Below, in pieces: positions 47,301-58,352 of a stretch of DNA of 64,000 nt. This DNA is from Paraphysoderma sedebokerense. Its lineage: Eukaryota; Blastocladiomycota; Physodermatomycetes; Physodermatales; Physodermataceae. The stretch lies in the NCBI GenBank assembly GCA_025602915.1, contig JAHLJZ010000022.1, positions 62,001 to 126,000 of the forward strand. Reading direction: 5' to 3'. Below the pieces are notes generated by a model. It searched no databases, was not told where the DNA came from, and saw only the letters and a list, made by a program, of their open reading frames with translations. A program made the position numbers and the translations under genes. Every line of letters starts with the position of its first letter. Position 1 is the stretch's first letter.

Positions 47301-50240
47301 GAAGCCGTGGAGCCGCTCATCAGAAAATATCAGATTCAAGAGAAACGGTTGCGAGATGACGAATTAAACAAAATTCTGAATTCTCAATTTTCATCCCCTG
47401 TTCCGCAAAAAGTCGGAAAGGAGGATAGACAAAGGCAAGAGACGACAGTAAGAAGACTTGTCTGGGCAATTACAAAGTTGTACGGTGCTGACGCCGGTGT
47501 CAATGTTTTGAGCTCGTTTGTGCTCTCGCTATTTGACTTGATTTGCGACCTTTGCTTTGGCTGACTTCACATTCACATAACAGGATATGTCATAAGCTTT
47601 CAGTTACGCCTGTAACCCAACTAGAACCTGACTGCCCAAGGTATTTCAGTGATTTCAACGTCCAAACAACCAGATGTTTTCTTAACTTCACTCAACGAAT
47701 ATTTTCATCAAAAGCCAACACGACCGTGACGTATACGCCAACACCTATTTTGACTGGTGGTGTTCCCGATGCAGAACATTCACCTGCCACCATTGTGTGT
47801 ATTAACCCCACATTTTGAATTCGCCTTTATATCCTTCCTTGTAATGTTCACTGTTTCCTCTTTTTCGCGCCAGATCTTAACGGAGAGAACCCAATCGCAC
47901 CATATCCTCCATGCAAATTCCCCGAGGCAATTCCGTTACCGTTCGCCTACCGTCCTTGTCAACCGCAATGTTTCAAACACTTCATTCTATCAACGCCGAA
48001 TTTGATGGCGCTTCCGCGCGTCGATTTTGACGATGGCGTGAAAGAAATGTTTGAATTGGGAGTGAAACATTATGGGGTGGATACAGTCACAATTAATAAG
48101 AATGGGCAAGAAATGCGTCAAAAGGACTACTCTTGTTCTATTGCTGGGATGGTTGACGGTAGAAGTTGCTGGGAGGTATGCCTTAAACATTTTATCAGTC
48201 TAAGGAATTCCAGATTGTTACTCAATCGGCTCACAACTTTGATTCGTATTGATTCAAAAAGATGTACCAGTATTTTATTCGAAACGGATACCACTCTATT
48301 CGGAATTCCGAATCTTCAGCATCAAGCTCTCCTATAATCTCAAAAAACTCATCAGAAAGGAAGTGTGATATCAACGACATTCACGATAGTCTAAGTCAAT
48401 ATTCTATGGAAATTGATCAAGATGTCGAAGAAATAATTCCATCCAGTTTGTATTCCATGTCGCTTCACTACTCCCTTGTTTGGAGAATATTGACAGTTAT
48501 ATTGACATTGCGCTTTTAGGTGGGGAGATTATGCTCAGTGATAGCGAAGAAGTAGATATTAAAATCGCTCAAGCTGTTGCTAATGAAGCAAAATTTGAAC
48601 CCAAACTCCAAACGGGTGATGGTCTGTTTCCTTATTGATTTGCGTTTCAGGGTCAACCGTGCTGATATTAATTGCTCCGATGTATTGGTTTCGTCTTTAA
48701 AATATTTAGTTGACGTGTACAGTTTTCCTGAAGAGGAGAACGAAAATAATGCGAAGGGAAATAGCAGATCCAATAAAAGGAAGAAAAAAACAAAAACAAA
48801 GACTAAAAAGAGAGCCAAGTGTACGTTGTCTCTGTGTCCGCCCAGTCCTATCCTGCTTACCACGTACACTCATTTTTCCCTTGCGCTTCGGCAATAATAC
48901 AGCACACCCACACGAATCATCGCTTCCTGCATATATTCCCTGTGCGCATCCAGGAACGTGTGAGTCTTCAGGCATGTGTAATTGTGTCGAACGAAACCAC
49001 AAATGTACAGAGTATTGTCATTGTCCTTTGAACTGTAAAAATCGATATGAAGGTTGTAGTTGTAAAGAGTGCGATGCGGATTGTTCTTGTATACGAAGCA
49101 ATAGGGAGTGTGGAAAGTATTGTAGATGTGTAAAAGATATGTTGGGATGTTGTCGGAACATGGCGTTACAAATGGGACTGGCAAAGGTATGTTATACCCT
49201 CACACTTTGATCTCAGTTTATTTCTCTCCAGATTTTCTGATCTGTTAATGATTTGTGTTGATGACTAAACGCATGCTCTCTCCGCTCTGGCACTGTAAAA
49301 TTGTTTGACTCTAATGCCATGTAGAGAGTGTACATTGATGTTTCTACCCTTCCCAATGCTGGCTACGGTTTGTTCGTTGACGAAAATGTAAAAAAGAATG
49401 AATTTGTTGGTGAATATATTGGCGAGGTACGTTTGCCCAGCTCAGTCCAACGACGTCTACGTATTGGAAAACAAAGTTGACATGAATCGATTCTTTCGAT
49501 TCGTCCCTTGCGGACAAAGAAAATATCAACAACCGAAGGTGACCGAAGAGAAAAATTGAACGCAGCCTACTTGTTTGGCTTGAATGAAGGTAAATTGTAA
49601 CTCTTACGTTCCTTCTATTTTATCATCTTTTTCTGCCCTACTCTGAGTAAACGGCAATTAATCGACCGCTTGTTTAAGATTACTTGATAGATGCTAGTAC
49701 ACAAGGCGGAATGTTTCGATTTGCCAATGACGGGAATGAAAAGTTAAACAATATACAGCCTCTGAGTAAGTATTTTCAAGTCTTCGTTTCGATTCAAATT
49801 TCTTCATTCTTCTGCGTAAGCTGTAATTTGAAATTACGTGGACTAATGATTCATTAACAATTGGTCGTCGTTTTCAATTGTATTTCATTTCGCGAACTCT
49901 CCATATAAATTGAATAGTCATGTTAGCGGGCGGCGAACATCGCATTGGTTTTTACGCTAAAAGGGAGATAAAAAAGGGGGAAGAATTGTTTTTTGATTAC
50001 GGGTATGTATTCTTCTGAATCAATTCTTGTCATTGGGATCCGCGGGCTGACGCTCGCTCCATTTCTTCTACCAGACCCCACTTTAAACGAACTCTTCTCA
50101 ACTCTTCTTCCTCTGCGTCAAAAAAGCAAAGTAAGAATAATAACGGATATGGGGGTAAATCAGATAAGCGCGAAAATAAAAGGAATGGGAAAAAAGAATT
50201 GTTGAGAGTCAAAGGATTACATGGGACGTTGCGGTATTAA
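44350..50240 (+). CDS. Predicted EED-EZH2 fusion: both PRC2 core subunits in one protein
   Basis: One reading of this locus gives a single multi-exon gene. Part 1 (44350-46719) is EED, a WD40 protein that reads H3K27me3. Part 2 (from about 46826) is E(z)/EZH2, the H3K27 methyltransferase. Exon 46671-46866 holds the last WD blade (I-L-L-A-L...L-L-R-W-D-V), then 35 linker residues, then F-P-C-W-T-H-I, all in one frame with no stop and no ATG. Exon 46953-46975 and exon 47040-47176 (introns of 86 and 64 nt, the second with a CTAAC branch site) continue with D-D-N-V-L-R-F-L-P-Q-M, aligning to the EZH2 segment E-D-E-T-V-L-H-N-I-P-Y-M-G-D-E. The first in-frame ATG of the EZH2 half is 47053, too late for a full EZH2. 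The stop is TAA at 50238-50240. Two separate genes with an unseen EZH2 start remain possible. Confidence 0.75.
44918..46719 (+). other. EED: EED WD40 beta-propeller (part of the predicted fusion)
   Basis: Close to animal EED along its length: [20 protein letters not shown] (EED F-G-G-V-E-G-H-R-D-E-V), [17 protein letters not shown] and [14 protein letters not shown]. The H3K27me3 cage positions, F97, Y148, W364 and Y365 in human EED, align by eye to W, F, W and W, so an all-aromatic cage is kept. An insert of about 85 residues, Lys/Glu/Gly-rich, sits between blades 6 and 7 (46235-46490). EED in turn stimulates EZH2 when it binds H3K27me3. Confidence 0.88.
48955..50015 (+). other. EZH2: EZH2 CXC and SET domains (part of the predicted fusion)
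   Basis: Pre-CXC part: [10 protein letters not shown] (near 47955) and a SANT/MCSS-like segment ending G-R-S-C-W-E (near 48160). The CXC domain (48955-49185) has two zinc-binding cysteine clusters. The SET domain runs from V-Y-I-D-V-S through [32 protein letters not shown] and R-F-A-N-D-G-N to H-R-I-G-F-Y-A-K-R and E-E-L-F-F-D-Y-G. The SAM-binding and catalytic-site motif R-F-A-N-H-S is here R-F-A-N-D-G; the catalytic Tyr of F-F-D-Y is kept. Exons are short and introns often under 100 nt. A Lys-rich C-terminal tail of about 50 residues follows. Confidence 0.88.
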
Positions 50241-50422
50241 GTTCAGCTAGACTAAAAATTGCGCCAATGTAAGATGATGACTTTACGTCTGTCAAATAAG
50301 TTGTAAACTGTATTATAGAATGAATAATGATGCATCCGGATGGTATAGCAATGTCATACAATCGACTGGAGTCCGGATCCACCAATTATTTGCCTTACCC
50401 TCAGTTACAAGATATGCGGAAT

Positions 50423-51420
50423 ACCTCTGACCAACACATAATGTACTCATGAACGAAAATTATACACTAGTCGAGCCACATTCCTTCGAATGAATGATAT
50501 GAGCTCGTCTCCGGAATGCAATCGGCGGACAAAAATTCACGCATTTTTATAACACAGCAAAATCAATTCAATATAATATTTTGACGAGGCAGATCCCTAT
50601 TACATACAGTTTGATATCAAACCTCTGACCAACATACCATGTACCCATGAAAGCAAACTCGGCACAATCTTTGCTGCATTCCTCTTGATGAATGATATGA
50701 GTTCGTCCCCGGAATGCAATCGGCGGACAAAAATTCACGCATTTTCATAACATAGCAAAATTATTACAAAATAGTCTTATGACGCTGCAGATTTCTGTTA
50801 CATACAATTTGAAATTAACATCTCTGATCAACATAACATGTACCCATAAACACAAATTCGACACTATCTTTGCTTCATTACTTCTAATGAATGATATGAG
50901 CTCCCATCCAGGATGCAATCGGCGGACGAAAATTCACGTATATTTGTGCCATAGCAAAATAGATACAAAATAGCCCGATGCGACTTCCATACAATTTGAT
51001 ATTGACACCTCTGATCAACATATCATGTAAGTAAAGACTCTTGCATGTACCCATGACCCATGACAGCAAATTCGACATTCCTCTTAATGAATAATTTGAG
51101 TTCGCATTTGGAATGCAATCGGCGGACGAAAACTCGCGCATTTTCGTGACATAGCAAAATCAATACACAATAGTCTTATAACGCTGACGATGTCTATTAC
51201 GTACGATTTAATATTAACATTTCTGATAAATATAGCATACACTTAGGACAGCAAATTTGACACTATGTTTGCTTCATTCGCCTTAATGAATCATCTGGTG
51301 CGGCATCCGGAATGCAATCGGCGGACCAAAATCCACGTATTTTCGTGACATAGCAAAATCGATACAAAATAGTCGTATACACTCTGCAGACTTTGATTAC
51401 ATATAATGTGACAATAAGCA
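50423..51420. repeat. Tandem satellite: five copies of a ~199-bp unit
   Basis: A core GCAATCGGCGGA recurs at 50519, 50716, 50915, 51115 and 51314, giving periods of 197, 199, 200 and 199 bp. Each unit also has (A)CCTCTGA(C/T)CAAC near its start, a GAATGATATGAG-like stretch, and CATAGCAAAAT after the core. Copies differ by about 10-25% by eye, so the array is not very young. The unit does not keep an open frame and has no tRNA-like fold. It lies between the EZH2 3' end and the CDK7 3' end. Confidence 0.85.
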
Positions 51421-51524
51421 CTGTAAACGTTATATTAAGAGTTCAAGTTATGGTTTATTTGAATTGTATGATACATCAATCTGAACAGAGATTTTGATTT
51501 CAAGAAGACGCTACCTGCACATCC

Positions 51525-53306
51525 TTAAAACAATCGTCTATTTACACGCTTTGCTCCTTGAGCAGCATCATCTATTGTGTTAAAAAAAGAATAAACGGTA
51601 TGAATACGCAACTCTGTCTGGCACACGACGAAGGTGGAAATTTGAATAATCCAACTCACCAAGGTCAGCATCACTGGCTTTTCTCTTACTCCTTGCCGCT
51701 GTAACTGAAGTGGCCGCGTTAGATGCCAGATTCGCGGTGTTATTAGCAGGTTCAACTTTCGGCTTAGGCAGCTTGTGTGGGGGAGTAGGACGTGGAAGGT
51801 TCTTGAAGTACTGATGAGACAGACACTACGAATGAAGAGAATACACCGCGAGTTAGCAAGAGTTGCAGGAAGAAAACCAAAGATTCGTCACAGTAATGAA
51901 AAGTTAGAGTCTTCGGTGAACAGAACCAAATTTATAATATTACCTCTTCACAGCTCGGCCGCTTCAACGGATCATAAACGAACATCTTCTCCATCAAGTC
52001 AATTGCGTCCTTTGATGCTGCAGTGAATAATGTATTTAATGGTGTTTTGGGATACTTTTGATACGACACATAATCAGGCAAATAAGATACGTTCTAAGTT
52101 GTAGGTGGTTATGCGGGTAATAGAATATTGCATGTCCATGATAATTTCGAGATAAACGGACATTTGGAATTAGAAGCGGCCAAGGCAAGCTGGACTATCA
52201 CTAAAGAGACGAACCTTCCATTCTTCTTCAGTTGGCGTCCCTAAGGCTCTAAAAATTGTATTGATTTGATCCAGATCACTCTCGCCAGGCAAGTACGGAG
52301 TCCTCAACATTAGTTCAGCAAAAATACAAGCAACGCTCCATATGTCAACTCCATAATGATAAAGTTTAGCGCCAAAAAAGAGTTCCGGGGGACGGTACCA
52401 GCTATATATATATATAAATGATAAGACAATGAAGTTCAATATATTAAGGGGATTAAAACGAAGAAACCAACCGAGTAATGACTTGAGTTGTCATGGGCCG
52501 ACTTGCTATCGGATCATGCCCGTAGTCTCTTGCTAGACCAAAATCCGCCAACTTCAGTTGCCCATCTTTACCAATCAATAAATTATTAGGTTTCATATCC
52601 TGAATGGAATCAATTAACGGTCAGCATCATGCGAACAAGCAACATAAACCTTGGCCAATTTGATTTAAATTTACAGGCCAGGGAGCTGCGGTAAAATAAG
52701 ATCTTGAGAGCTTACTCTATGCAGCACCCAGTTCTTATGACACCATCCCAATCCTCTTAATGTCATCATCACCCAACTCTTTATGTCGGCGGGCATGAAG
52801 ACCAATGATTTATCCTTTATGACAATTTCCAGATCTGTATCGAGGAACTCGAGGACGAGATTGAGATTTCTTTTGTGAGAGTATACATCGATTAACTGGC
52901 AAATCAAGCGAATTTAGAATTAACTTCTCAAATAATTTTGGACTTCAAGTGAAAGGGAGTGCAACGAATATAAAATTACCTCGATAATATTCGGATGGCG
53001 TAGTTCTTGTAAATACTTGACTTCCCTGATAGCAGAAAAGTCCAGGCCATGTTCCAACTGGCCAAACTTAATTTTCTTTATAGCGACCATCCGCTTCGTA
53101 ATAACATCGGTGGCTAAACTAGATGTCAGAATTTACAGCACATGGACCTTGATCAATTTTCACTATTGAACTGTCCGCTAAGGTATACCTTGATAGACCA
53201 CGGCGTATGTACCCTCACCAATCTTCTTATCTTTTGAATATCGATCTATGGGTTTAAGATTTGACTTTGCGTCGGCTGACTTCCGTTTTGAGTCTTGGGT
53301 CGACAT
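51525..53306 (-). CDS. CDK7: Cyclin-dependent kinase 7 (Kin28, TFIIH kinase)
   Basis: Catalytic subunit of the TFIIH kinase module, which phosphorylates the RNA polymerase II tail and activates CDKs. Start ATG 53304-53306; N-terminal tail of about 20 residues, then [16 protein letters not shown]. Family marks: [10 protein letters not shown] (CDK7 form of the PSTAIRE helix), [48 protein letters not shown] and [10 protein letters not shown]. The activating T-loop threonine lies in M-T-T-Q-V. The last exons have P[11 protein letters not shown] and a final phase-1 join to D-D-A-A-Q-G-A-K-R. About 8 exons, normal length (about 360 residues). Confidence 0.93.
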
Positions 53307-53630
53307 GACTGTACTGGCTTATCAAATGAGATAGTTGCCGCGATTGGAACAGAACGCGAATTGTTGCGGAGAGGAAAGGATTGAAATAATCAAATGAATC
53401 GGCGACAGTTGTTGTATTGAGATAATTCACGGATCAACAATAACGGAAACCGGTTTACTATTGCTTTGTGCCTATAATTTAAACAATGCTCGAAGAAGCC
53501 TTCGAAAACGAAAATAGGATTTAAAGAGAATGAGCAACTGCCACGTGATTGTATAAACAAGTCGTTACTTTGACATAATTTTGGGCTTAATTGTATCAAC
53601 GGACACTGTAATTCATATTTTCAATTCAAG
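53307..53630. promoter_or_regulatory. Divergent promoter of CDK7 and mL46
   Basis: About 320 bp between two divergent start codons. It contains a CACGTG core (53552-53557). No gene was seen. Confidence 0.45.
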
Positions 53631-54601
53631 ATGATCGTAAATTCGATGTCGTCACTGCGACGAATTCCTCGGTCGGCAAACATTTCTCTGAGGGCTCTTG
53701 CAACTCATTCCTCTTCTCAACCTTCTTCAACTCCTGATTCGACTCTTTCACAAAAGAAATACGATTTAAAGGCATCCACGATACTTACTCGACGTCCTCT
53801 ACTTACCCGACCACTTTCTGTTTTTGAAAAAGAATATTATAATTACGTGCACACATTATACAACTCTTCCAGTCGCGAATTTGTTTCTGAATTTTGGACG
53901 AAAAAAGGCGCTCATGTATCGTCCACAGAGACTTCTCCTTCCGCATCTGAATCCGAAGACGTTACGTCTGAATCAAAGTCTTCGTCAAACGAATCCCAAT
54001 CATCTGAATCTACCTCTTCTCCTTCAAATTCGTCTACACAAAAATCTACTACTTCTTCTGAACAAGACTATAAGTCACTTACCCGCTCACCTCACGAAAA
54101 CTTATACCTAATCGTCAAAAAAGAAAGGCAAAATCATTCGTGGCAGTTTCCACAGGGGCATATAAACATAATACCAGAAACAACTGATAATAGCAAGCCT
54201 CCATCGAAGCATGAACCTTTACATGTAGCTGCGAAACGAGAATTATTGGAAGAATGTGGAAAGAATATGGATGTATGGATGGTTGGAAAAATGCCGATCG
54301 GTGTTTACACGTATGATTATCAGCAGCCTTCCAAGACAGACAAGAAAAGAGCAGAAAAAGCCAGCGCAGCGAAGGTAAATAGTCGTCTTAGCTTGTCCCG
54401 ACGTAGCTTGATATTAACGGCCCTTCTTTTTCATTTCTCTACCTGTGAACTACACAGATCTTTTTTCATAAAGCTCATATTCTTTCGGGACGCCCTCAAC
54501 CAGATATGAAAGAGGTCTCTGATTACGCCTGGGTCACAAAATCCGAGTTAAAAAATTATGTGGATAAAGAATACTTTGAGAACGTGGTAGAGCTGTTATA
54601 A
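53631..54601 (+). CDS. MRPL46: Mitochondrial ribosomal protein mL46 (MRPL46)
   Basis: Large-subunit mitochondrial ribosomal protein with a Nudix fold. Exons 53631-54374 and 54458-54601 (phase 0), 295 residues. The N-terminus (R-R-I-P-R-S-A-N-I-S-L-R-A-L) is a mitochondrial targeting sequence. Then L-T-R-P-L-S-V-F-E-K-E-Y-Y-N-Y, typical of mL46, a Ser/Glu-rich insert (residues 100-150), W-Q-F-P-Q-G-H, and R-E-L-L-E-E-C-G, the remains of the Nudix box. Exon 2 gives F-F-H-K-A-H-I-L-S-G and the C-terminal W-V-T-K-S-E-L. Start: the ATG at 53631 or the one at 53646; both precede the targeting stretch. Confidence 0.9.
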
Positions 54602-54774
54602 ATTATAGATTGCGCGGTATGCAAACAGTAGAGTGATATAAATCTTGATTTCGTTGTTGTAAAGCCGTCCGAATCAATGTAGAATTTTTCGCGCGAGAAT
54701 AACGAAACCAGGAATTGGCTTTCTACTTCGCTGTTCGCTTCAAAATTTTATTTCTGAGATATTATTCGCCGAGG

Positions 54775-57700
54775 CTATCCCCATAGCTCGACATCCACAC
54801 AGCGCTCCAGTGCAACAACAGTCTCTTCATCGAGTTTAGTACTCACTTCCAACACATTTTCATCCCTGATCATCACTGGTCCATTACTTGTTCTATCACC
54901 CAGACTATTCTCTTTATTCCCCTTCTGAATCTTATTTTCATCTTGATTATCGATCTTTTGAGTTCGACCTTCCAGAACACCGCATTTTGCAAAACTGAAC
55001 AGGATTCGTTTTAGATGATACAATGCATGAGGAAGGATATAGCCTTGAATCTGAAACCGGTATAGTGTTTCTGTGGACGACTTGGAGGATCGCTGAATGG
55101 GACCGTTTCTGGTAATCTGATGATGTTCATAGACGCGTTAATTATCCAGATGACCGAAAGATTGGCCAAAAATATGATGACAAACCTCACACTTCTTAAC
55201 ACCAGCACCTTCGAATACCCCAGGACTAATTAGTCGTGGTAGTTGAATATTACCATATTTGATTCCTCTATTTTTAAGGGCTCCTGCAGTAGCCGTTTTT
55301 TGATTCCTTCCTTTACTTTGAAACTTTGATTCTATCCTATTCTCACCGAGCCCAAAGTCTTTCTGTGAAGACGAATTTGCGGCGGAAACAGTACCACTGC
55401 CGTATCCCAGCAAAAATTTAAATAATGAATTAACATTCAATGTACCCATAATAACGAGTAATGAGGCCGGGAGGTTGTCAAGTAGTTCAGGTTGATGATT
55501 CGGTATTCTACTATTAGTATTGGCGTAAAGTTTTTGGAATGAGTCAGGTGTCAATTGTTCCGTATAGACAGGATCAGACGTGAAGGAATACGAACAGGGC
55601 CTGGTCCTTTCGTCCTTCTTTCATCTTGTTTTCATCGTCATCGTCATCAGTTTCTGCCTCTGATTGAAGATCGGAATCTTCATCCGCCACGACATAATTC
55701 TTGGGAATCACTTTTGGTTTCAATTTATCAGCCAGCGGCATTTCGAACTCGATTCCTGGGTAGGATTTACAAATGGTAAGAAATATATCACGAAGGTTTG
55801 AAGTGAGCAAATATGTCTGTTTCATGGACAAACCTTCCATTTCCAGGCGCCTCCGTAACCCCGTCGTACTCTTTGTAACCACGGCTTCTATCCGTTTGCT
55901 TTTCGAAATATGCGACGCTATGAATAGAATGCTGAATTCTTGTTGATGAGTGTAATAGAAGTAAGGAATCAAATTATTCCGAAGGGAGAGATACAAGGAT
56001 CGAAATGATTTCTTCCTACAAAGATTATAATATTTTCGATGCAATCAGTATGCAAGGCAAAGTAACGCTTAGTATACAGGAACACGAACGCAACGAAATC
56101 AATACTGTAATCACAATCTGAAACGCACCATTCAGCTTCGACCCCCATATACCATTCTACTTCCGTTCTTTCGGCTTCCTTCAATGTCTCTATTGATTTA
56201 GATAATAGAGTGGGTAGAGTCTTTTCTAGACTAGCGGGAAGAGATTGTGTAGGATAGACATAATAATGAAGCAGTTGATGAATTTGGAGTGGAAGAGGCA
56301 TTGTCTAACATGTGCAGATTTTAGTATGAATTCAAGAAAAATACTCTTCGACGACTTGTTTAAAAAGTCCACGATGAAGAGAGAGATTGCTAATGAAATG
56401 CATACACTTTCGAGTCCAGTTCCTTCCTTCACATACTTATTCAGCGCGGTACATTCTTGGATTGAGGATAAATTTGAAAATGATTCAAATGGCATCGGTG
56501 AGATGAATGATACGGATGTTTTTATGTTCCATTCAAACTAGAAAATGGTGTCCAAAGTGAACCGAAATATAATGATATCAAATATTAGTATACATTTTCA
56601 GTCAGGTAAGGTGTAGAATGATTAAAAGTAGCAGGTAGAGTGATGACTTCGAACTGAAAACTCTCACCTTAGTGAGAAGTTCATTTTTGAGGACACCTTC
56701 GCCCCCACTTTTCATGTTATTTCCGTTTGTGTTGCTTCTCAATTGATTTTCTCTAGATTCATTTTGCGATTGAGAATGCATGGAAGTAAGGAATTCTTTC
56801 GTGTTGATATAGTCTTTGTGCGACTGTCCGCCGGTTGGCAAATTGTCATGTATAGGCATCATCAATGGTATTAAGGAAAAAGTGAAGAGTGCGGAGTTAG
56901 TCGATGAACATGCAGTATAAATATCCATACAATGGTTGTTGATGGAATGAAGAAAGCCTACGTTATCGCTCTCCAAAACCCTCAGCAATTTTAAGTTGTC
57001 TGGTTTGATGACGGGTTTTCTTATTTTTACGATTAAAGATTGTTTGGACTTCTCTTCTTCTTCGGGTTTAAATGCTTTCTTATCCAATTCGTCCAAATCA
57101 ATCGTATAACTGCAGGTATTCACTCCATCATCCTTCTTTTCTGTTGCCTGATCGTCCAGAGGTTGCGTATCCTGCAACTCTATGTCCCGAATATCGTCCA
57201 AATCCTCCTTACTGTTCTTGGTCTTGGATGGAACGTGTAAGTCGAATTTTATCCGGGAAGGATGCGTGGAGCGAGAACACTCGTCATCACTTTGATTTGC
57301 GTCTTCGTGATCCTCCAAATCTTTGAAGTGGCCTTGATTTTCCCAAGCGTTGTTCTGAAATGGGGAAAGGAATGTAAACTTCTTAGGCTTTTTGCGCTCC
57401 AAAACTGAAGGTGTTTTTATAGACTTCGTAAGCTGCGAGAGACTTAGTAACTTGGTAGGATCAATTTCAATTGAATTTATGGGGTCAATAATGCTGGAAG
57501 TACTGGTTTGGGGTTGTGGCGGAGAAACGGTTGGTGATTGTGCAGTAGTTATGAGAATGGGAGAGATCGGTTTATCCAAAGGGTTTTGATGTATTATATC
57601 TTGTGGCGATTCCACAAGATTTTCCAGTGAAGGTTCAGGTGTCCTGGAGATATCAGATGATGGGGTATGGGTACTTTCGGGCGCTTTGGTAGCGATGGGG

Positions 57701-58352
57701 AGGTTCGCGTTTTCCGAGGGCCCCTCCAAATCATCCCCATCTTCAGACGCTTCACCTTGTGAAATACCCAACAAAGCTGTCAGGCTATCATTATTTTGTA
57801 GTTTATCATCCATTTCGTTACTGTGGAACGGATTACTTGTTAGACTTGACTTCTTCAAGTACAATAAACTATTTGTTCGGCGTTTCGATTTTGAGGGCTC
57901 GACGTCGGTTGACACTGAAGTTAGAGCCGATTGGGGATTTGATGTGGTAGGAAGGAGATTGGAAGATGTTGATATAGTTGCAGAGCTTGCTGCTTCTGGA
58001 ATGGCGGGGTCACCTTGAACGAGAGACTTGGTAGAAATCGATGTGTTGGATTTGGATAGGGACAAGTTTCCACAGCTGTATGATTTGCGAAAAGGAATAC
58101 TTTGAGACTTTTCTGCTTTCGATTTGCCTGGACCATGGTTTGTGGAGGATGACGAAGAAGAGGAAGTAGGGGGATTGGTGAGACTTCGTTTCTTTGGATC
58201 TTTATTCTGGTCGAGGCTAGATTCTGACAATTTTCTCTTCTTTAGCTGTGAATGTGTACGAGTTAGATGGGTACAGACAGAAAATAGAGAATCAGACAAC
58301 AAACCTGCAATTGCTGCAAACGAGAGAGCTTTGTTGGTTGGGAGGAGCGCAT
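54775..58352 (-). CDS. DONSON: DONSON-like replisome assembly factor
   Basis: Homologue of Downstream Neighbor of SON, a factor that helps load CMG helicase and protects forks. Exon 1 (58352-58305, M-R-S-S-Q-P-T-K-L-S) joins in phase 0 to 58245. A long Ser/Pro-rich region of about 550 residues follows. A gtgaga donor near 56675 joins to F-E-W-N-I-K-T-S-V-S-F (DONSON D-W-S-I-K-T-R-L-L-F). Next come a phase-0 join to H-Q-L-L-H-Y-Y-V-Y-P, N-N-L-I-P-Y-F-Y-Y, T-K-S-T-T-G-L-R-R-R-L-E-M-E-G (DONSON S-P-T-T-R-G-L-R), N-V-N-S-L-F-K-F-L-L, L-I-S-P-G-V-F-E-G-A and I-Q-G-Y-I-L-P-H-A-L-Y-H-L (DONSON I-T-G-P-I-M-P-H-S-L). The order matches the animal protein. One join near 55560-55600, between the acidic stretch and P-D-S-F-Q-K, could not be settled: a frame change there needs an intron that I cannot place. 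Confidence 0.8.

Noticed and set aside
47597-47675. A 33-nt gt...ag stretch inside the EZH2 half, considered as an intron
   Set aside because: Too short to be spliced and divisible by three, so the frame stays open when it is kept as coding sequence.
50423-51420. Tandem array considered as a CRISPR array
   Set aside because: Units of ~199 bp diverge along their whole length with no short identical repeat/unique spacer pattern, and the genome is eukaryotic.
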